From NCBI GenBank assembly GCA_963739795.1, contig CAVUBL010000004.1, positions 62,001-126,000 on the forward strand: 64,000 nucleotides of DNA, read 5' to 3'. A model generated the notes under the pieces. The model searched no databases, was not told the origin of the DNA, and was given only the letters and a program-made list of their open reading frames with translations. Shown here piece by piece: positions 1-9,721 of this stretch. Source of the stretch: CAVUBL01 sp963739795. Its GTDB lineage: Bacteria; Acidobacteriota; Thermoanaerobaculia; Multivoradales; DATKCC01. The translations under genes and the position numbers were made by a program. Position 1 is the stretch's first letter, and the number at the start of each line of letters is the position of its first letter.

Positions 1-1259
1 TGACCCTGAGATTGGCCTGGCGCAACCTCTGGCGCAACGGCCGGCGCACGGCGATCAGCCTGGCGGCGGTGGCCTTCGCCACCCTCATCCTGGTCTTCGG
101 CGTGGCCATGCAGGAAGGCGGCTACGGCGCCATGATCGCGAGCGCCGTGGCGGTGTTCACCGGGGACCTCCAGGTGCAGGTGCGAGGCTACCGGGAGCGG
201 CCGCGGCTCGAGGAGACGATCGAGGACGCTTCCGCCCTGGAGGCCCGGGTGGCACGGCTTCCGGGCGTCGAGGCCGTGGCCGCGCGCGCCCAGGCCTACG
301 CCCTGGTGAGCTCGCCGGAGCGCTCCTACGGCGCCCAGGTCGTGGGCGTCGAGCCGGAGCGCGAGCGGCGGGTCTCGAGCCTGGCCGGGACTCTGCGTTC
401 CGGGCGCTACCTGGCTTCCGACTCCGCCGAGGAGGCGGTGATCGGGGCCACCCTGGCCAAGAACCTCCATCTCGCCCTCGGCGATGAGCTGACCCTCCTC
501 GGACAGGGGAAGGACGGCTCGCTGGCCGTGGCCGCGTGCACGGTGGTCGGCATCTTCTCGAGCGGCTCGCCGGAGCTGGATCGCCAGATGGTGGAGATTC
601 CCCTGGGCACGTTCCGGCGGGCCTTCGCCCTGGGGGACGAGGCCCACGCCCTGGTGGTCCGGACCCGGGAGCTGGACGCGCTGCCCGCGGTGCACCGGGA
701 GGTCGCCGCGGCCCTGGCGAGCTGGCCCGATCGGGCCGGTGGGCCCGATCGGGCCGGCGGCGACCGCTTGGTGGCCCTCGACTGGTCCGACGTCGAGCCC
801 GGGCTCGAGCAGGCGATCGCCCTCGACGCGGCCGTCGGGTGGTTTCTCTACGGAGTGCTCGTGGTGGTGGTCGGGTTCAGCATCCTGAACACCTTCATCA
901 TGGCCGTCCTGGAGCGCACCCGCGAGCTCGGCGTCCTCCTCGCCCTGGGGGCGCGCTCGGGCTTCGTGGGCCGGATGCTGGTCGCCGAGTCGCTACTGCT
1001 GCTCGCCCTGGGGCTGGCCCTCGGCGTGGCGCTGGGGGTCGCCATCTCGGCCTACTTCGGGGTCCACGGCATCGCCTTCTCGTCGAGCGAGGAGCTCCTG
1101 GCCCACTGGAACCTGCCGGCCCGGATCCACCCCCGCCTCGACCTGCGCGCCCTCACCGTGGGGCCGCTGGCGGTCCTCGTCGCCACCGCGGCGGCGGCGC
1201 TCTTCCCCGTGTTCCGGGTGCGGCGGTTGCGCCCGGTCGACGCCATGAGGACGATATGA
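1..1259 (+). CDS. ABC transporter permease, FtsX/MacB (LolC/E-like) family, start cut by one base
   Basis: Inner-membrane permease of an ABC exporter of the LolCDE/MacB type, which uses ATP to move lipoproteins or other envelope substrates rather than importing solutes. One N-terminal membrane segment (about residues 15-38) is followed by a large periplasmic MacB-like domain and three C-terminal membrane helices, the FtsX layout. The window opens with TG, and the frame reads Thr-Leu-Arg-Leu-Ala-Trp-Arg-Asn from base 3. An ATG beginning one base before the window is therefore the likely start; TTG at 12 is the alternative. The stop overlaps the next permease gene as ATGA, so the two are translationally coupled. 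Family assignment is firm; the substrate is unknown. Confidence 0.85.
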   Translation, partial: TLRLAWRNLWRNGRRTAISLAAVAFATLILVFGVAMQEGGYGAMIASAVAVFTGDLQVQVRGYRERPRLEETIEDASALEARVARLPGVEAVAARAQAYALVSSPERSYGAQVVGVEPERERRVSSLAGTLRSGRYLASDSAEEAVIGATLAKNLHLALGDELTLLGQGKDGSLAVAACTVVGIFSSGSPELDRQMVEIPLGTFRRAFALGDEAHALVVRTRELDALPAVHREVAAALASWPDRAGGPDRAGGDRLVALDWSDVEPGLEQAIALDAAVGWFLYGVLVVVVGFSILNTFIMAVLERTRELGVLLALGARSGFVGRMLVAESLLLLALGLALGVALGVAISAYFGVHGIAFSSSEELLAHWNLPARIHPRLDLRALTVGPLAVLVATAAAALFPVFRVRRLRPVDAMRTI

Positions 1260-2500
1260 GCAGGGCCCGAACGCTGCCCCGCCTGGGACTCGTCTTGCGC
1301 CTCGCCCGCCGGAACGTGCTGCGCAACCGGCGTCGCACCGCGGTGATCCTGGCTGCGGTCAGCGTCGGCCTGTGGGCCATGCTCTTCTACGCCGCCTTCA
1401 GCCGCGGATGGCAGAACGACGTGGTCGACCACGCCATCGGCACTCTCACCGGTCACCTCCAGCTCCACGCCCCGGGCTACCTGGACGACCCGTCGGTGGA
1501 CCACTCCATGGCGCCCCCGGCGGGCGCCGCGCTGCGGATCCTCGACGGACCGCGGGTGGCCGCCTGGGCCGGTCGGGTCCGGGTGCCCGCGGTGGTCCAG
1601 AGCGAGCGGGACACCGCCGGAGTGACCCTGGTGGGCATCGACCCCGCGGCCGAACGAGGTCTCTCGTTCATCGACGGCGCGGTGGCGGAGGGCCGGGCCC
1701 TGGCGTCGGCCGACGAGCGGGGCATCGTCCTGGGCCGGGCCCTCGCCGAGCGCCTCGACACCGGTCTCGGCAAGCGCGTAGTGCTCATGAGCCAGGCGGC
1801 GGACCACTCGGTCGCGGACCGGGGGTTCACCATCATCGGTCTGTTCCACGCCGACCGCGAGGCCACCGAGATGAGCTTCGCCTTCGTCGGCCGGCGGCGC
1901 GCGGCGGAGATGCTGGGACTGGGCGATCGGCTCTCGGAGATCGCCGTCCGGCTCGGCGACCGGTCCCGGCTCGCCTCCACGGTGGCGGAGCTGCGCCGGG
2001 CCGACCCGGCCCTCGACGTCGAGCCCTGGACCGCCCTCGAACCCCTCTCCCAGGCCATCCTCTCGCTGGCCGAGAGCTGGATCTGGCTGTTCTACCTGGT
2101 CATGTACGTGGCCATGGCCTTCGGTCTGGTCAACACCCTCTTGATGGCGGTGCTCGAGCGCACCCGGGAGCTGGGCCTGCTCCAGGCCCTGGGGATGCGG
2201 CCCCGACTGATCCTCGGCCAGGTGGTCGCCGAGGCCGCCCTCCTGCTGGCGGCCGGGATCGCGCTGGGGTGTGCCCTGACAGCGGTCACCCTGGCCCTGC
2301 TGTCGAACGGGATCGACGTCTCGGGACTCGCCCAGGGAGCGGAGCTGTGGGGCATGAGCAAGGTGATCCGCCCGGCCCTGACCCGGGTCGACGTGGTCTC
2401 GGCGGTGGCCCTGGTCACCGTTCTGGGAATCGCGGCCAGCCTGTACCCGGCCTTCCGGGCGGCCCGGCGGGTCCCGGTGGATGCCATCACCCGAGGGTAG
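1256..2500 (+). CDS. ABC transporter permease, FtsX/MacB (LolC/E-like) family, second subunit
   Basis: Second permease (414 aa) of the same exporter. It has the same architecture as its upstream partner: an Arg-Asn-rich N-terminus before the first helix (ARRNVLRNRRRTAVIL), a periplasmic domain, and three C-terminal helices ending in the conserved basic tail of the family (YPAFRAARRVPVDAI). The ATG at 1256 overlaps the preceding stop. The two permeases are clearly paralogous and probably form a heterodimer like LolC-LolE. The ATPase gene follows after 14 bases. Confidence 0.85.
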   Translation: MSRARTLPRLGLVLRLARRNVLRNRRRTAVILAAVSVGLWAMLFYAAFSRGWQNDVVDHAIGTLTGHLQLHAPGYLDDPSVDHSMAPPAGAALRILDGPRVAAWAGRVRVPAVVQSERDTAGVTLVGIDPAAERGLSFIDGAVAEGRALASADERGIVLGRALAERLDTGLGKRVVLMSQAADHSVADRGFTIIGLFHADREATEMSFAFVGRRRAAEMLGLGDRLSEIAVRLGDRSRLASTVAELRRADPALDVEPWTALEPLSQAILSLAESWIWLFYLVMYVAMAFGLVNTLLMAVLERTRELGLLQALGMRPRLILGQVVAEAALLLAAGIALGCALTAVTLALLSNGIDVSGLAQGAELWGMSKVIRPALTRVDVVSAVALVTVLGIAASLYPAFRAARRVPVDAITRG

Positions 2501-2514
2501 CGGAGGACGAATCG

Positions 2515-3201
2515 ATGAGCGACATCGTGGTGTGCGAAGGGCTCTCCAAGACCTACCGCTCCGGAGAGGTGGCCGTGGCGGCCCTCTCGGGCGTCGACCT
2601 GCGTCTCTCCGAGGGCGAGTTCACGACCCTGGTCGGGCCGTCGGGCTCGGGCAAGACCACCCTGCTCAACCTGGTGGGCGGGCTCGACCGCCCCACCGCC
2701 GGTAGCGTGGTGCTCGACGGCCGGCGGGTGGACACCCTCGGGGCCGGCGACCTCGCCGACCTGCGCCTCTGGCGGGTGGGCTTCGTCTTCCAGGCCTACA
2801 ACCTGATCCCGGTGCTCACCGCCCGCGAGAACGTCGAGCTGTTGATGGAGCTCCAGGGGATGGACGCTCACCGCCGGGCCGAGATCTCCGGCGCGATCCT
2901 CGCCGAGGTCGGCCTGGCCGACCTCGCCGACCGCCGGCCCGCCGAGCTCTCGGGCGGACAGCAGCAGCGGGTGGCCGTGGCGCGGGCGATCGCCAGTCGA
3001 CCGGCGGTGGTGCTGGCCGACGAGCCGACGGCGAACCTCGACTCGCAGACCGCCAGTGACTTGCTGGAGCTCATGCGCTCGCTCAACGAGAGCTCGGGCG
3101 TGACCTTCCTCATCTCGACCCACGACCCCCGGGTGATGTCCTTCGCCCGGCGCCGGATCACCTTGACGGACGGGCGGATCGTCGAGGACCGGTTGCAGTG
3201 A
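2515..3201 (+). CDS. ABC transporter ATP-binding protein, LolD/MacB type
   Basis: Cytoplasmic ATPase (228 aa) that powers the two upstream permeases. Walker A GPSGSGKTT is at residues 41-49, a Q-loop lies near 93 (VFQAYNLIP), the signature LSGGQQQR is at 145-152, and Walker B VVLADE is at 165-170 with an H-loop near 194 (STHDPR). The glutamine-rich signature and short length are typical of the LolD/MacB/FtsE group. The ATG at 2515 follows GGAGGA at a suitable distance. Its stop overlaps the GTG of the next gene, so all four genes appear to be one operon. Confidence 0.9.
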   Translation: MSDIVVCEGLSKTYRSGEVAVAALSGVDLRLSEGEFTTLVGPSGSGKTTLLNLVGGLDRPTAGSVVLDGRRVDTLGAGDLADLRLWRVGFVFQAYNLIPVLTARENVELLMELQGMDAHRRAEISGAILAEVGLADLADRRPAELSGGQQQRVAVARAIASRPAVVLADEPTANLDSQTASDLLELMRSLNESSGVTFLISTHDPRVMSFARRRITLTDGRIVEDRLQ

Positions 3202-4541
3202 GCGCGGCCCGGCCAGCGCCCCTCCTCGGTCGGCTCGCCCTTCTCGCCCTTCTCGCCGGCTTCGGAGCGATCCCGGCGGCGGGCGCGGGCCTCGAGGCCC
3301 ACGGCTACCTCAAGACCCAGCTCTCCTACCACCTGTTCCGCGCGGGCGACCTGGCGGCCGTCGACGGGCGCTCGCTCCTCGACGCCCTGGAGGACGCCCG
3401 CCTCGAGCTCGAGGCGCGGCCGGGCCGCTGGGACCTGGTCGGCCACCTCCAGGTCCTGGGCGTGGAAGGGGACTCGCCCCGGCTCCTCCGGGACCCGCGG
3501 CTCGCAGGCTTCGGCGGCGCCCTCGCCGGTCTCCCGGCGCCGTCCGACGGGCGGGCCTGGCTCGATCTGGAGCGCACCGTCTCGGCCACGGACTCGCGCC
3601 TTCTCCTCGTGCGCCTCGACCGGCTGTCGGTGGGCTACACCGGCGACCACCTGGTGTTGCGTCTGGGTCGCCAGGCTCTCTCGTGGGGCGACGGCCTGGT
3701 CTTCCAGGTGCTCGACCTGTTCAACCCGTTTGCGCCCAACGCCGCCGACACCGAGTACAAGCCGGGCACCGACATGCTCACCGGCCAGTGGCTGTTCGCT
3801 TCGGGCGACGACCTCCAGGCGCTGGTGGTGCCCCGGCGCTCGCGCCCGGGTGGGCCCCTCGAGGCGTCGGAGAGCTCGTTCGCCCTCAAGTGGCACCACT
3901 TCGCCGGCGGACGGGAGGTCGAGCTCCTGGCCGCCCGTCACTTCGAGGACACGGTCTTCGGAGGCGGCTGGACCGGCAACCTGGCGGGTGGGGTCTGGCG
4001 CCTGGACGCCACGACCACCCGCCTCGCCGGGGGCGGCGGCTCGGTCCTCTCGGCCGTCGCCAACCTGGACCACTCCTGGGTCTGGAGGGGCAAGAACGTG
4101 TACGCCTTCGGCGAGGTCTTCAGAAACGGATTCGGCGTGACCCGCCTCGACTCCGGCCTTGACTCCGACTTGGGGACGGCGAGCGAGGCGCTTCTCGCCC
4201 GCCTCGATCGAGGCGAGGTCTTCACCATCGGGCGCGACGAGGCCGCCGTCGGCGCGCGCCTCGAGGTGACCCCCCTGACCTCTGTCGAGCCGACCCTGAT
4301 CGCCAACGCCCGGGACGCCAGCGGCCTCGCCCTCGTGAGGCTCCGCCGCGATCTTTCGGACGACCTGCGCCTGGAGGCCGGCCTCCAGGTCCCGTGGGGC
4401 GGGCGCGGCAGCGAGTACGGCGGCGTGCCGGTGGCGATTCCGACGGGGATCCGGGCGGGGGCCGCGGCCGAAGCCGCGGCCGGCGGGCCGTTCCTGGCCC
4501 CCGGCCGCTGGCTCTGGGTGCGCCTCGCGGCCTACTTCTGA
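3198..4541 (+). CDS. Putative outer-membrane beta-barrel protein linked to the LolCDE-like exporter
   Basis: Secreted protein of 447 aa. A signal peptide (about residues 1-31, cleavage near AGA) is followed by long alternating-hydrophobic stretches and a C-terminus ending in aromatic residues (WVRLAAYF), as in outer-membrane barrels. It resembles DUF1302-like or porin-like proteins encoded beside LolCDE-type exporters, so it may accept or anchor the exported substrate. I infer this from context. The start is GTG at 3198, overlapping the stop of the ATPase gene (GTGA), which ties it to that operon. Its end overlaps the end of the convergent peptidase gene by 10 bases. Confidence 0.6.
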   Translation: MSAARPAPLLGRLALLALLAGFGAIPAAGAGLEAHGYLKTQLSYHLFRAGDLAAVDGRSLLDALEDARLELEARPGRWDLVGHLQVLGVEGDSPRLLRDPRLAGFGGALAGLPAPSDGRAWLDLERTVSATDSRLLLVRLDRLSVGYTGDHLVLRLGRQALSWGDGLVFQVLDLFNPFAPNAADTEYKPGTDMLTGQWLFASGDDLQALVVPRRSRPGGPLEASESSFALKWHHFAGGREVELLAARHFEDTVFGGGWTGNLAGGVWRLDATTTRLAGGGGSVLSAVANLDHSWVWRGKNVYAFGEVFRNGFGVTRLDSGLDSDLGTASEALLARLDRGEVFTIGRDEAAVGARLEVTPLTSVEPTLIANARDASGLALVRLRRDLSDDLRLEAGLQVPWGGRGSEYGGVPVAIPTGIRAGAAAEAAAGGPFLAPGRWLWVRLAAYF

Positions 4542-6907
4542 GCTCCGGCGGAGCCCTCCTTTCCCTCGATCACCGCCGTCGCCCGGTCGACCTGGGCCGC
4601 GAAGGCGTCGATCACGCCGGCCGTGGCGTCCACGTCGCCGGGCACCTGGTTCCACTCGCGCTGCTCGATCGCCTCGCGCACGGCGGGGAGGGTCTTGACC
4701 CCGTACCCGGTGTAGAAGCCCGGGGCGTAGACGAAGTGGGTGAACCAGGGCCGGCCCGGTAGACCCTTCTTGAGGGTCAAGGTGCGCTCGGAGCGGAAGA
4801 GCAGGCCGTCGAGCTCGGTGCGGGCCCGGTCCGAGAGGCCCGAGAGGTCACCGCCGGCGGCGTCGTAGGCCTTCTCGTAGGCGCCGACGCTCTTCTGCAA
4901 GGTCGCGAGGGCGTTTTGGAGGGGCGCGAAGTTCAGGTAGGGCACCGGGTCCTCGCGCTTCGGCGGGTACCAGGTCTCGGTGGGGTCGGCCACGTTCTCG
5001 AAGACCTTGTCGTCCAGGCGCCGGTCGCGCTCGGCGGTGTCGTCGCGCATCGTGTCGGCGAGCTTCTCGAGCTCTCCGATGTACTTGCTCACGACGGTGG
5101 ACAGGTCCCCGAAGGTGAACGGCACCACGTCGGCCTGGGCCAGGCGCAGAGTAAAGCGTCCGCCGGTCTGGGCCAGGGCCACGCCGTAGGCGAAGCCCGG
5201 GTCCATGAAGCGCTCGAAGTGGTCGATGGAGTCGTAGATCGAGTGGTACTGGCCGTACTGATCCTCCCCGCCGTAGCCGATGTTCATGGAGGCGATCCCG
5301 AGGTGCTGGAGGAACGGCGTGTAGTCCGAGCCCGAGCCCAGGGGGCGGATCTCGACGCCCTTCTGCTCGCGCAGCGTCTTGCGGGTCTCCGCGTTGCCGT
5401 AGAGGGTGAGGAAGTCGCGGGAGCGATCCAGGACCGAGATGCCCTTCTCTGGATCGGGCACGTCCCGCGCCACCTGGTTGGCGAGCTTCTGTAGGGTGTG
5501 GGAGCCGCCCATGGAGAGGAAGCCGCGGGAGTTGGAGTCGGAGTTGATGTAGGCGACGGCCTTCTGGCGCAGCTCGTCGGCGTGGGTCTCGACCCACTCC
5601 ACCGAGCCCAGCAGGCCCGGCTCCTCGCCGTCCCAGGCGGCGTAGATCAGGGTCCGCCGGGGGTGCCAGCCGCTTTTCACCAGCATGCCCACGGCCCGCG
5701 CCTCGGCGAGCACGGCGACCTGGCCGGAGATCGGGTCGGTGGCGCCGTTGACCCACGCGTCCTGGTGGTTTCCGCGGATCACCCACTGGTCCGGGTACTC
5801 GGAGCCCGGCATGCGGGCGATGACGTCGTAGATCGGCTTCAGGCTCCAGTCGAAGGCGAGCTTCAGGTGGACCTTGGCCGGTCCGGGACCCAGGTGGTAG
5901 GTGAGGGGCAGGGCGCCCCGCCAGTCCTCGGGCGCCACCGGTCCGGTCATGGCCGCGAGAAGCGGTTGGGCGTCGCCCCAGGAGATGGGGAGAACCGGGA
6001 TCTTGGTCAGGGTCTTGGCCTGGTCGAGGGGCAGGCGCTTGGCGTCCGCCGTGGCCCCCACGCCGGGGGTCAAGGGATCGCCGGGGTAGAGGGGCATGTC
6101 CTCCACCGAGCCGCGCTGCACGCCCTGGCGCGGGCGGAAGCCTCCCTCGGGGTAGGGATCGCCCTGGAAGTAGCCGTCGCCCCGGGGGTCGGAGTAGAGG
6201 ATGCAGCCGATGGCGCCGTGCTCGGCCGCCACCTTCGGCTTGATGCCGCGCCACGAGCCGCCGTAACGGGCGATCACGATCTTGCCGGCGACGTCGATGC
6301 CGCGCCGGGCGAGCTCGTCGTAGTCGTCGGGCACCCCGTAGTTGACGTAGACCAGCTCGCCGGTGACGTCGCCGTCGACCGAGTAGGCGTTGTAGGTGGG
6401 GAGCTGCCCCTTCTGTCCCGAGGTGTGGTCCTGGGCGAGGGCGGGTTCCTCGAGCTTGGCCGTGTACTTCGTGGGCGCCACCATCTCGAGCTCGCGGGTC
6501 TTGGGAGTGGGGAAGAGCACCTCGAACTGCTCGATGTGGGCGTCGAAGCCCCAGGACTTGTACAGCCCCTCGATGTACTCGGCGTTGGCCTTGTCCCAGG
6601 GCGAGCCCACGTGGTGGGGCTTGGCGGCCAGGTGCTCGAGCCAGGTCTTGAGCAGCGCCGGGTCGAGCTGGGCGTCGAACCGCGACTCCAGGTCGCGCTG
6701 GGCGGCGGCGCCGTCGGCGGAGAAGCCGAGAAGGGGCTGGGCGTCGGCCGGGGCGTCGGCGGCGGAGTCGGCGGCAGCAAGGGGAGCCGCGGCCGGTAGG
6801 ACCAGGAGGGCGAGTGCCAGGACCGCCACTGGACCGAGAGCCGGGCCGGCGAGCCGGCCGGGGCGCGGGCGGGCGAGGGAAGCGGGCGAGGACGGGCGTC
6901 GAGCCAT
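4532..6907 (-). CDS. Secreted M28 family zinc carboxypeptidase (glutamate carboxypeptidase II-like)
   Basis: Exported di-zinc exopeptidase of 791 aa, similar in layout to mammalian glutamate carboxypeptidase II and transferrin-receptor-like proteins. A signal peptide covers about residues 1-46, a PA domain about 140-330, the M28 catalytic domain about 350-600, and a C-terminal helical dimerisation domain the rest. Visible zinc ligands are His381 and Asp391 (GNHQDAWVNGATDP), the catalytic pair Glu428-Glu429 (WDGEEPGLLGS), Asp457 (YINSDSN) and His555 (YHSIYDS). All expected metal ligands are present. The ATG at 6907 was chosen because the signal peptide begins there; the open frame extends upstream without coding character. 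It probably degrades peptides in the periplasm or medium. Confidence 0.9.
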   Translation of the reverse strand: MARRPSSPASLARPRPGRLAGPALGPVAVLALALLVLPAAAPLAAADSAADAPADAQPLLGFSADGAAAQRDLESRFDAQLDPALLKTWLEHLAAKPHHVGSPWDKANAEYIEGLYKSWGFDAHIEQFEVLFPTPKTRELEMVAPTKYTAKLEEPALAQDHTSGQKGQLPTYNAYSVDGDVTGELVYVNYGVPDDYDELARRGIDVAGKIVIARYGGSWRGIKPKVAAEHGAIGCILYSDPRGDGYFQGDPYPEGGFRPRQGVQRGSVEDMPLYPGDPLTPGVGATADAKRLPLDQAKTLTKIPVLPISWGDAQPLLAAMTGPVAPEDWRGALPLTYHLGPGPAKVHLKLAFDWSLKPIYDVIARMPGSEYPDQWVIRGNHQDAWVNGATDPISGQVAVLAEARAVGMLVKSGWHPRRTLIYAAWDGEEPGLLGSVEWVETHADELRQKAVAYINSDSNSRGFLSMGGSHTLQKLANQVARDVPDPEKGISVLDRSRDFLTLYGNAETRKTLREQKGVEIRPLGSGSDYTPFLQHLGIASMNIGYGGEDQYGQYHSIYDSIDHFERFMDPGFAYGVALAQTGGRFTLRLAQADVVPFTFGDLSTVVSKYIGELEKLADTMRDDTAERDRRLDDKVFENVADPTETWYPPKREDPVPYLNFAPLQNALATLQKSVGAYEKAYDAAGGDLSGLSDRARTELDGLLFRSERTLTLKKGLPGRPWFTHFVYAPGFYTGYGVKTLPAVREAIEQREWNQVPGDVDATAGVIDAFAAQVDRATAVIEGKEGSAGAQK

Positions 6908-6994
6908 GGGGACCTCCGGGATGCGATGAGGTGGAGAGGGATTCAAAGGGACCGCCGGGATTCTACCCGGAGGCCGCCGAAGCTGGCGGCGCCC

Positions 6995-7010
6995 GGGCGG
7001 CCAGCCGCCC
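6995..7010 (-). terminator. Possible terminator hairpin after the cas effector operon
   Basis: A perfect 6-bp stem (GGGCGG / CCGCCC) with a CCAG loop lies between the end of csb2 and the start of the peptidase gene, embedded in a longer imperfect GC-rich inverted repeat. No T-tract follows, so the function is tentative. Confidence 0.3.
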
Positions 7011-7037
7011 CGGAGCGGCAACCCGCCCCTCAGCTCT

Positions 7038-8744
7038 TCAGGAGCGGAGCTCGACGGGGCGGAACCGATCGATGGGCGGGACGAAGAGCCCGAGGCCGAA
7101 GTGGGCACCGAACCCTACCCCGATCGGGCCGCGCACCGGCTCCGCGAACTCGACGCGGAAGCCGTAGCCGGCACCCGAGGCCCGACGGCCTCCCCCTTCC
7201 CGCTGCATGCGGAAGGCGCTCCAGCGGACCGCCTTGCCGCCGAGGTGGGTGCCGCCGAGAGGCTCGATGCGGACCGGCAACGGGGCCTCCCGGGCCTCGA
7301 GACGGGTACTTCCACCTCGGCGCGCCGCGCGCGTCTCGAGCAGCTCGGTCAGCAGCCTTTCCAGATCGTGCTCCGGGGAGCCGATCTGAAGGCCTCGAGA
7401 GTCGAGCTTCGGGGTGCCGCTCCTCGTGACCTTCGCGTGCCGGGTCGGGACGAAGGGCGTCCGGGACACCCAGACCTTCGATTCCACGAGCAGCGGGCAC
7501 TGGCCGGCGTCCAGGTCGAGCCCGGCGAACGAGTCGGGTGAGCCGACACCGATCAGGACGGTCTGGAGGTCGTGGCCGCCATGGCCCCAGACTCTTTCCA
7601 GGCGGTGGAGGGCGCGGAGGGCGTTGCCCTCGAAGCCCATGTCAGCGACGACCGTCACGTGGGTGATGCGGCCGTCGTTGCCGTTGGCCTCGGGAAGGAA
7701 GAACGCATGATCGTGACCGGAACGAGGCTTCCCTTCCGCGTCTCGGCCGGTGAAGACCGAGACCTTGCCGGCCCGGCTGAGGAGGCCTTTCCTCAGCCTG
7801 TCGGCGACGGCGACCGCCTCGGTGAGCCGCGGGAGCACGGAGCTGGCGAGGGCGAAGCGGGCGACGGTGCGACTGGAATCCGTACCGCGCGCCGGCTTCC
7901 GCGACCTCGGCCGGGATTGCACCTTGTCGTCCGGCCTGAGGTAGTCGACCCAGCGGCTTCCGGGAGGCTCGCTCCAGCCCGCCTTGCGGAGCTCGCCCGT
8001 GTCGGCTTGCAGGGCCTCGAAGAGCGACTCGGGCAGGGCCTCGGCGATCCGTTGCCGGTCCTTCGCGGTGAGCTTCTCGCCGCCCGGAGCCTTGCCCCGG
8101 TCGCTGGCGCGGCGCTGTTTCTCCGCGAGACGTCTGGCTTGCCTCCGGGCGATCTCCGCCGTCCGCCAGGAGGCGTACTCGCCGGGCGGCATCGGTGCCA
8201 GCACTCGGACGATCTCCATCCGTTCGCCTTGCCCGGGCTCTCCGGCCGTCAACGGGACGACGTCCGCGGCCTCGCCGAGGGGATCGCTCCGCAAGTGCCC
8301 CTCGACCCAGGACTCGGCCCGGCCGAGGTAGCCGAGGCGCCGGACCAGGCGGTCGAGAAGGGCCCGCGTCGGCGGCTCGAGCTCGACCTCCGGCCAGCGG
8401 ACGACGAGGGGCGCCTCGCCGACGTCGAGGAACGTGTCGAAGATCTTGGTGGTCCCCTCCCGGTAGAGGGGCATGTAGTGCCGGGTATGCGCGGGCACGC
8501 CTTCCGGCAAGACGAAGACGGGCGGCTCGAGGGCCAGGGCCCAGATCAGGCTCCGCAACCGGGCCTCGACTCCGTCTTCGCGGGCTACCTCGGCCTCGAC
8601 GGACTTCAGGTGCCAGGTGGCGATGAGGGCCCGCAGGAGCCGCCACGGCGACGGGGGCCACTCGACGATTCCTTCGTTGACGTGGTGGTCCCAGGGCGTG
8701 GCGTGAAACCGCCCGGTCGGGAACCTGAGCTCGATCTCCAGCAT
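7038..8744 (-). CDS. csb2: CRISPR-associated protein Csb2 (Cas5-Cas6 fusion), type I-G
   Basis: Protein of 568 aa of the GSU0054/Csb2 family, the signature subunit of type I-G (formerly I-U). It combines Cas5-like and Cas6-like RAMP regions: it binds the crRNA 5' handle and is thought to cleave the repeat. The N-terminus (MLEIELRFPTGRFHATPW, then VEWPPSPWRLLRAL) is the family hallmark, and the glycine-rich C-terminal region (YGFRVEFAEPVRGPIGVGFG) resembles the RAMP glycine loop. There is no separate cas6 in the locus, as expected. It is the last gene of the leftward operon cas3-csx17-csb1-csb2 and lies 19 bases after csb1. Confidence 0.92.
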   Translation of the reverse strand: MLEIELRFPTGRFHATPWDHHVNEGIVEWPPSPWRLLRALIATWHLKSVEAEVAREDGVEARLRSLIWALALEPPVFVLPEGVPAHTRHYMPLYREGTTKIFDTFLDVGEAPLVVRWPEVELEPPTRALLDRLVRRLGYLGRAESWVEGHLRSDPLGEAADVVPLTAGEPGQGERMEIVRVLAPMPPGEYASWRTAEIARRQARRLAEKQRRASDRGKAPGGEKLTAKDRQRIAEALPESLFEALQADTGELRKAGWSEPPGSRWVDYLRPDDKVQSRPRSRKPARGTDSSRTVARFALASSVLPRLTEAVAVADRLRKGLLSRAGKVSVFTGRDAEGKPRSGHDHAFFLPEANGNDGRITHVTVVADMGFEGNALRALHRLERVWGHGGHDLQTVLIGVGSPDSFAGLDLDAGQCPLLVESKVWVSRTPFVPTRHAKVTRSGTPKLDSRGLQIGSPEHDLERLLTELLETRAARRGGSTRLEAREAPLPVRIEPLGGTHLGGKAVRWSAFRMQREGGGRRASGAGYGFRVEFAEPVRGPIGVGFGAHFGLGLFVPPIDRFRPVELRS

Positions 8745-8763
8745 CCTCGGGCCTCCTGACCGG

Positions 8764-9708
8764 CTAGCTCTTGAAGACGACCTCGGTGACCGGAGGACTG
8801 CTGAAGCGGCCCTTCACTGCGGCGATGCGGTCCGGAAGCCGCTCCTCGACCTCGGCGAGGGATGGGAGCGAGAAGCGCTCCGGGCGCTCGACCTCGAGCT
8901 CGCCTTCGAGCCGAAAGTCACAGGCCGTCCGGAGCCGGAGGCCATCGCGCAGGAAGCGGAGCACCTTGTAGAGGGCGAGGTCGACCAGGAGGGCCTCCAC
9001 GTCCTCGCCCAGCCGGTAGCCCCGGATCTGGGCCAGGTCGAGGTTGAAGTAGGCGTGGATCTCCTCGGCCGTGTACTCGTCGCGGTGGAAGGGGACGTGG
9101 CCGAATCCCTTCTTCGCCTCTCCGGATGGGTTGACGTCGTCCCGCTTGACCCCACCACCCGGTGCCACCTCGACGCCTCGGGCCTCGATGAAGGCCGAGA
9201 GGGCCCGGGACAACCGGAGGCGACCGCCGGCGAGCTCCTTCTTGGCCAGGAAGACGCCGTGGAGCAGGCAGTTGGCGTCGTACTTCAGGAGCACCTCCGC
9301 GAGCCGTTGGAGATCCACGCGGCCGAGCTCTAGGCCGCCGAGCTCGTCCTTGAGCCGGTCGAAGAAGGTGCGGTCCGCGCTCTCGAGGATGTAGGGGCTG
9401 TTGAGCCGGTGGGCCTCGAGCAGGGAGTTGGTGAGCTGGCGCCCGCCTTCGTCGAGCACGGCGACGTACGGCAGGCCCCGGAGCGGGAGGGCCAGCTCTC
9501 CGGCCGCCTCGTCCCAGCAGACTTCCTCGAGGCGATTGGCCATGCTCTGGGCGGACTCGACCAGGAGTCTCGTCGAGCCGTCGCCGGCCTTGTAATCGGC
9601 GGCTCCGAGGTCGGGGAAACCGGTGGGCTGAAAGCGGGCTCCTTGGAGGGGAACGAGGGCGGCCCGCATCAACAGGCGGGGTTCACCGGCGAGTGCTTCG
9701 AGGCTCAT
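8764..9708 (-). CDS. csb1: CRISPR-associated protein Csb1 (Cas7), type I-G
   Basis: Protein of 314 aa of the GSU0053/Csb1 family, the Cas7 backbone subunit that polymerises along the crRNA guide in the type I-G interference complex. Recognisable segments are RFQPTGFPDLGAADY near the N-terminus, the SAQSMANRLE helix, and FHRDEYTA in the middle. The ATG at 9708 is preceded by an AAGGAGAG ribosome-binding site on the minus strand, so the longer open frame upstream (to 10014) is not used. It lies 13 bases after csx17 and 19 bases before csb2. Confidence 0.92.
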   Translation of the reverse strand: MSLEALAGEPRLLMRAALVPLQGARFQPTGFPDLGAADYKAGDGSTRLLVESAQSMANRLEEVCWDEAAGELALPLRGLPYVAVLDEGGRQLTNSLLEAHRLNSPYILESADRTFFDRLKDELGGLELGRVDLQRLAEVLLKYDANCLLHGVFLAKKELAGGRLRLSRALSAFIEARGVEVAPGGGVKRDDVNPSGEAKKGFGHVPFHRDEYTAEEIHAYFNLDLAQIRGYRLGEDVEALLVDLALYKVLRFLRDGLRLRTACDFRLEGELEVERPERFSLPSLAEVEERLPDRIAAVKGRFSSPPVTEVVFKS

Positions 9709-9721
9709 GAAACTCTCCTTT

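Noticed and set aside
4916..6799. Plus-strand open frames opposite the M28 peptidase.
   Set aside because: Val/Gly/Leu-rich mirror images of the real gene, without homology.
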